Positions 7,462-7,611 of a stretch of DNA of 7,611 nucleotides are shown here, in pieces (position 1 is the stretch's first letter; each line of letters opens with the position of its first letter). Origin of the DNA: Deltaproteobacteria bacterium (GTDB lineage Bacteria; Desulfobacterota; UBA8473); contig JAUXHQ010000080.1 of assembly GCA_030621455.1 (NCBI GenBank), forward strand, positions 1 to 7,611, read 5' to 3'. The notes under the pieces are model-generated. The model was not told where the DNA came from, did no database searches, and was given only the letters and a program-made list of their open reading frames with translations. Both the position numbers and the translations under genes were made by a program.

Positions 7462-7611
7462 ATGAAAAAGATAATGTATATACTTTACCAACCGTATAAA
7501 TGGCTCATTTTTGCACCTTATCTGGTGCTATCTACCGTGTTTTTCAGTTGTTTATCCATGATCCTGGTTGCTGTGGCGACCCCTCGCATAGCCAGTTTGG
7601 TTGGGGGGGGG
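7462..7611 (+). CDS. Probable PlsC-type lysophospholipid acyltransferase, N-terminal fragment (3' end outside window)
   Basis: Fifty codons from ATG at 7462 run off the window end. The peptide starts MKKIMYILYQPYKW, then has a long hydrophobic stretch (about residues 14-40, LIFAPYLVLSTVFFSC onward), followed by TPRIASLVG. A short basic start, one membrane segment beginning YKWLxFxPxLxLST, and a following PR-x-x-S are what I recall from N-termini of 1-acyl-sn-glycerol-3-phosphate acyltransferases in Desulfobacterota-like genomes. Such proteins sit in the inner membrane and make phosphatidic acid. The diagnostic HX4D and later motifs lie outside the window, so this rests on the anchor alone; another single-span membrane protein is possible. 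The ribosome binding site is weak (TGGGA region, 7450-7454), and an in-frame ATG at 7474 is an alternative start. The last three codons fall in a run of nine G and may be wrong. Confidence 0.55.
   Translation, partial: MKKIMYILYQPYKWLIFAPYLVLSTVFFSCLSMILVAVATPRIASLVGGG
7603..7611 (+). repeat. Terminal run of nine G at the window end
   Basis: The sequence ends GTT followed by nine G. No other G run of this length is present. A homopolymer at the very end of a sequence is often a sequencing or assembly artefact, so the final codons of the partial gene should be treated with care. Confidence 0.7.

Overview
The window is ordinary bacterial chromosome with dense, short-spaced genes and moderate GC. 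TTG and GTG starts are used alongside ATG, each with a clear purine-rich ribosome binding site. The gene types and protein sequence style resemble Desulfobacterota (former Deltaproteobacteria) or a nearby Gram-negative anaerobe lineage, but this is an impression from protein similarity, not a phylogenetic result.

Layout: (1) Bases 1-791, plus strand, hold the C-terminal ~60% of histidinol dehydrogenase (hisD), cut by the window edge. (2) Bases 788-2254, plus strand, hold a class II tRNA nucleotidyltransferase / poly(A) polymerase family protein with a C-terminal HD domain. It overlaps the hisD stop by 4 nt and is probably co-transcribed with it. (3) After a 28-nt convergent gap, the minus strand carries a two-gene operon read from 7093 down to 2283. 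The first gene is a Mre11/SbcD/YhaO-type metallophosphoesterase (432 aa) and the second a very long YhaN/SbcC/Rad50-like ABC-ATPase with coiled coils (1170 aa); they are joined by a TGATG overlap. (4) A 368-nt intergenic region (7094-7461) separates this operon from a divergent plus-strand gene. Only the first 50 codons of that gene are present; they look like the membrane anchor of a PlsC-type lysophospholipid acyltransferase. The window ends in a run of nine G that may be a contig-end artefact.

How the genes work together: the nuclease and ATPase pair is the main functional unit. By analogy with SbcCD, Mre11-Rad50 and Bacillus YhaO-YhaN, the two should form one complex in which the ATPase gates the nuclease on DNA ends or hairpins. 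The hisD/nucleotidyltransferase pair has no obvious metabolic link and is probably just transcriptional coupling of housekeeping genes. I see no mobile elements, CRISPR arrays, tRNA or rRNA genes. I do not see a clearly new system; the most unusual points are the size and hookless architecture of the ATPase and the shortened loop in the nucleotidyltransferase.
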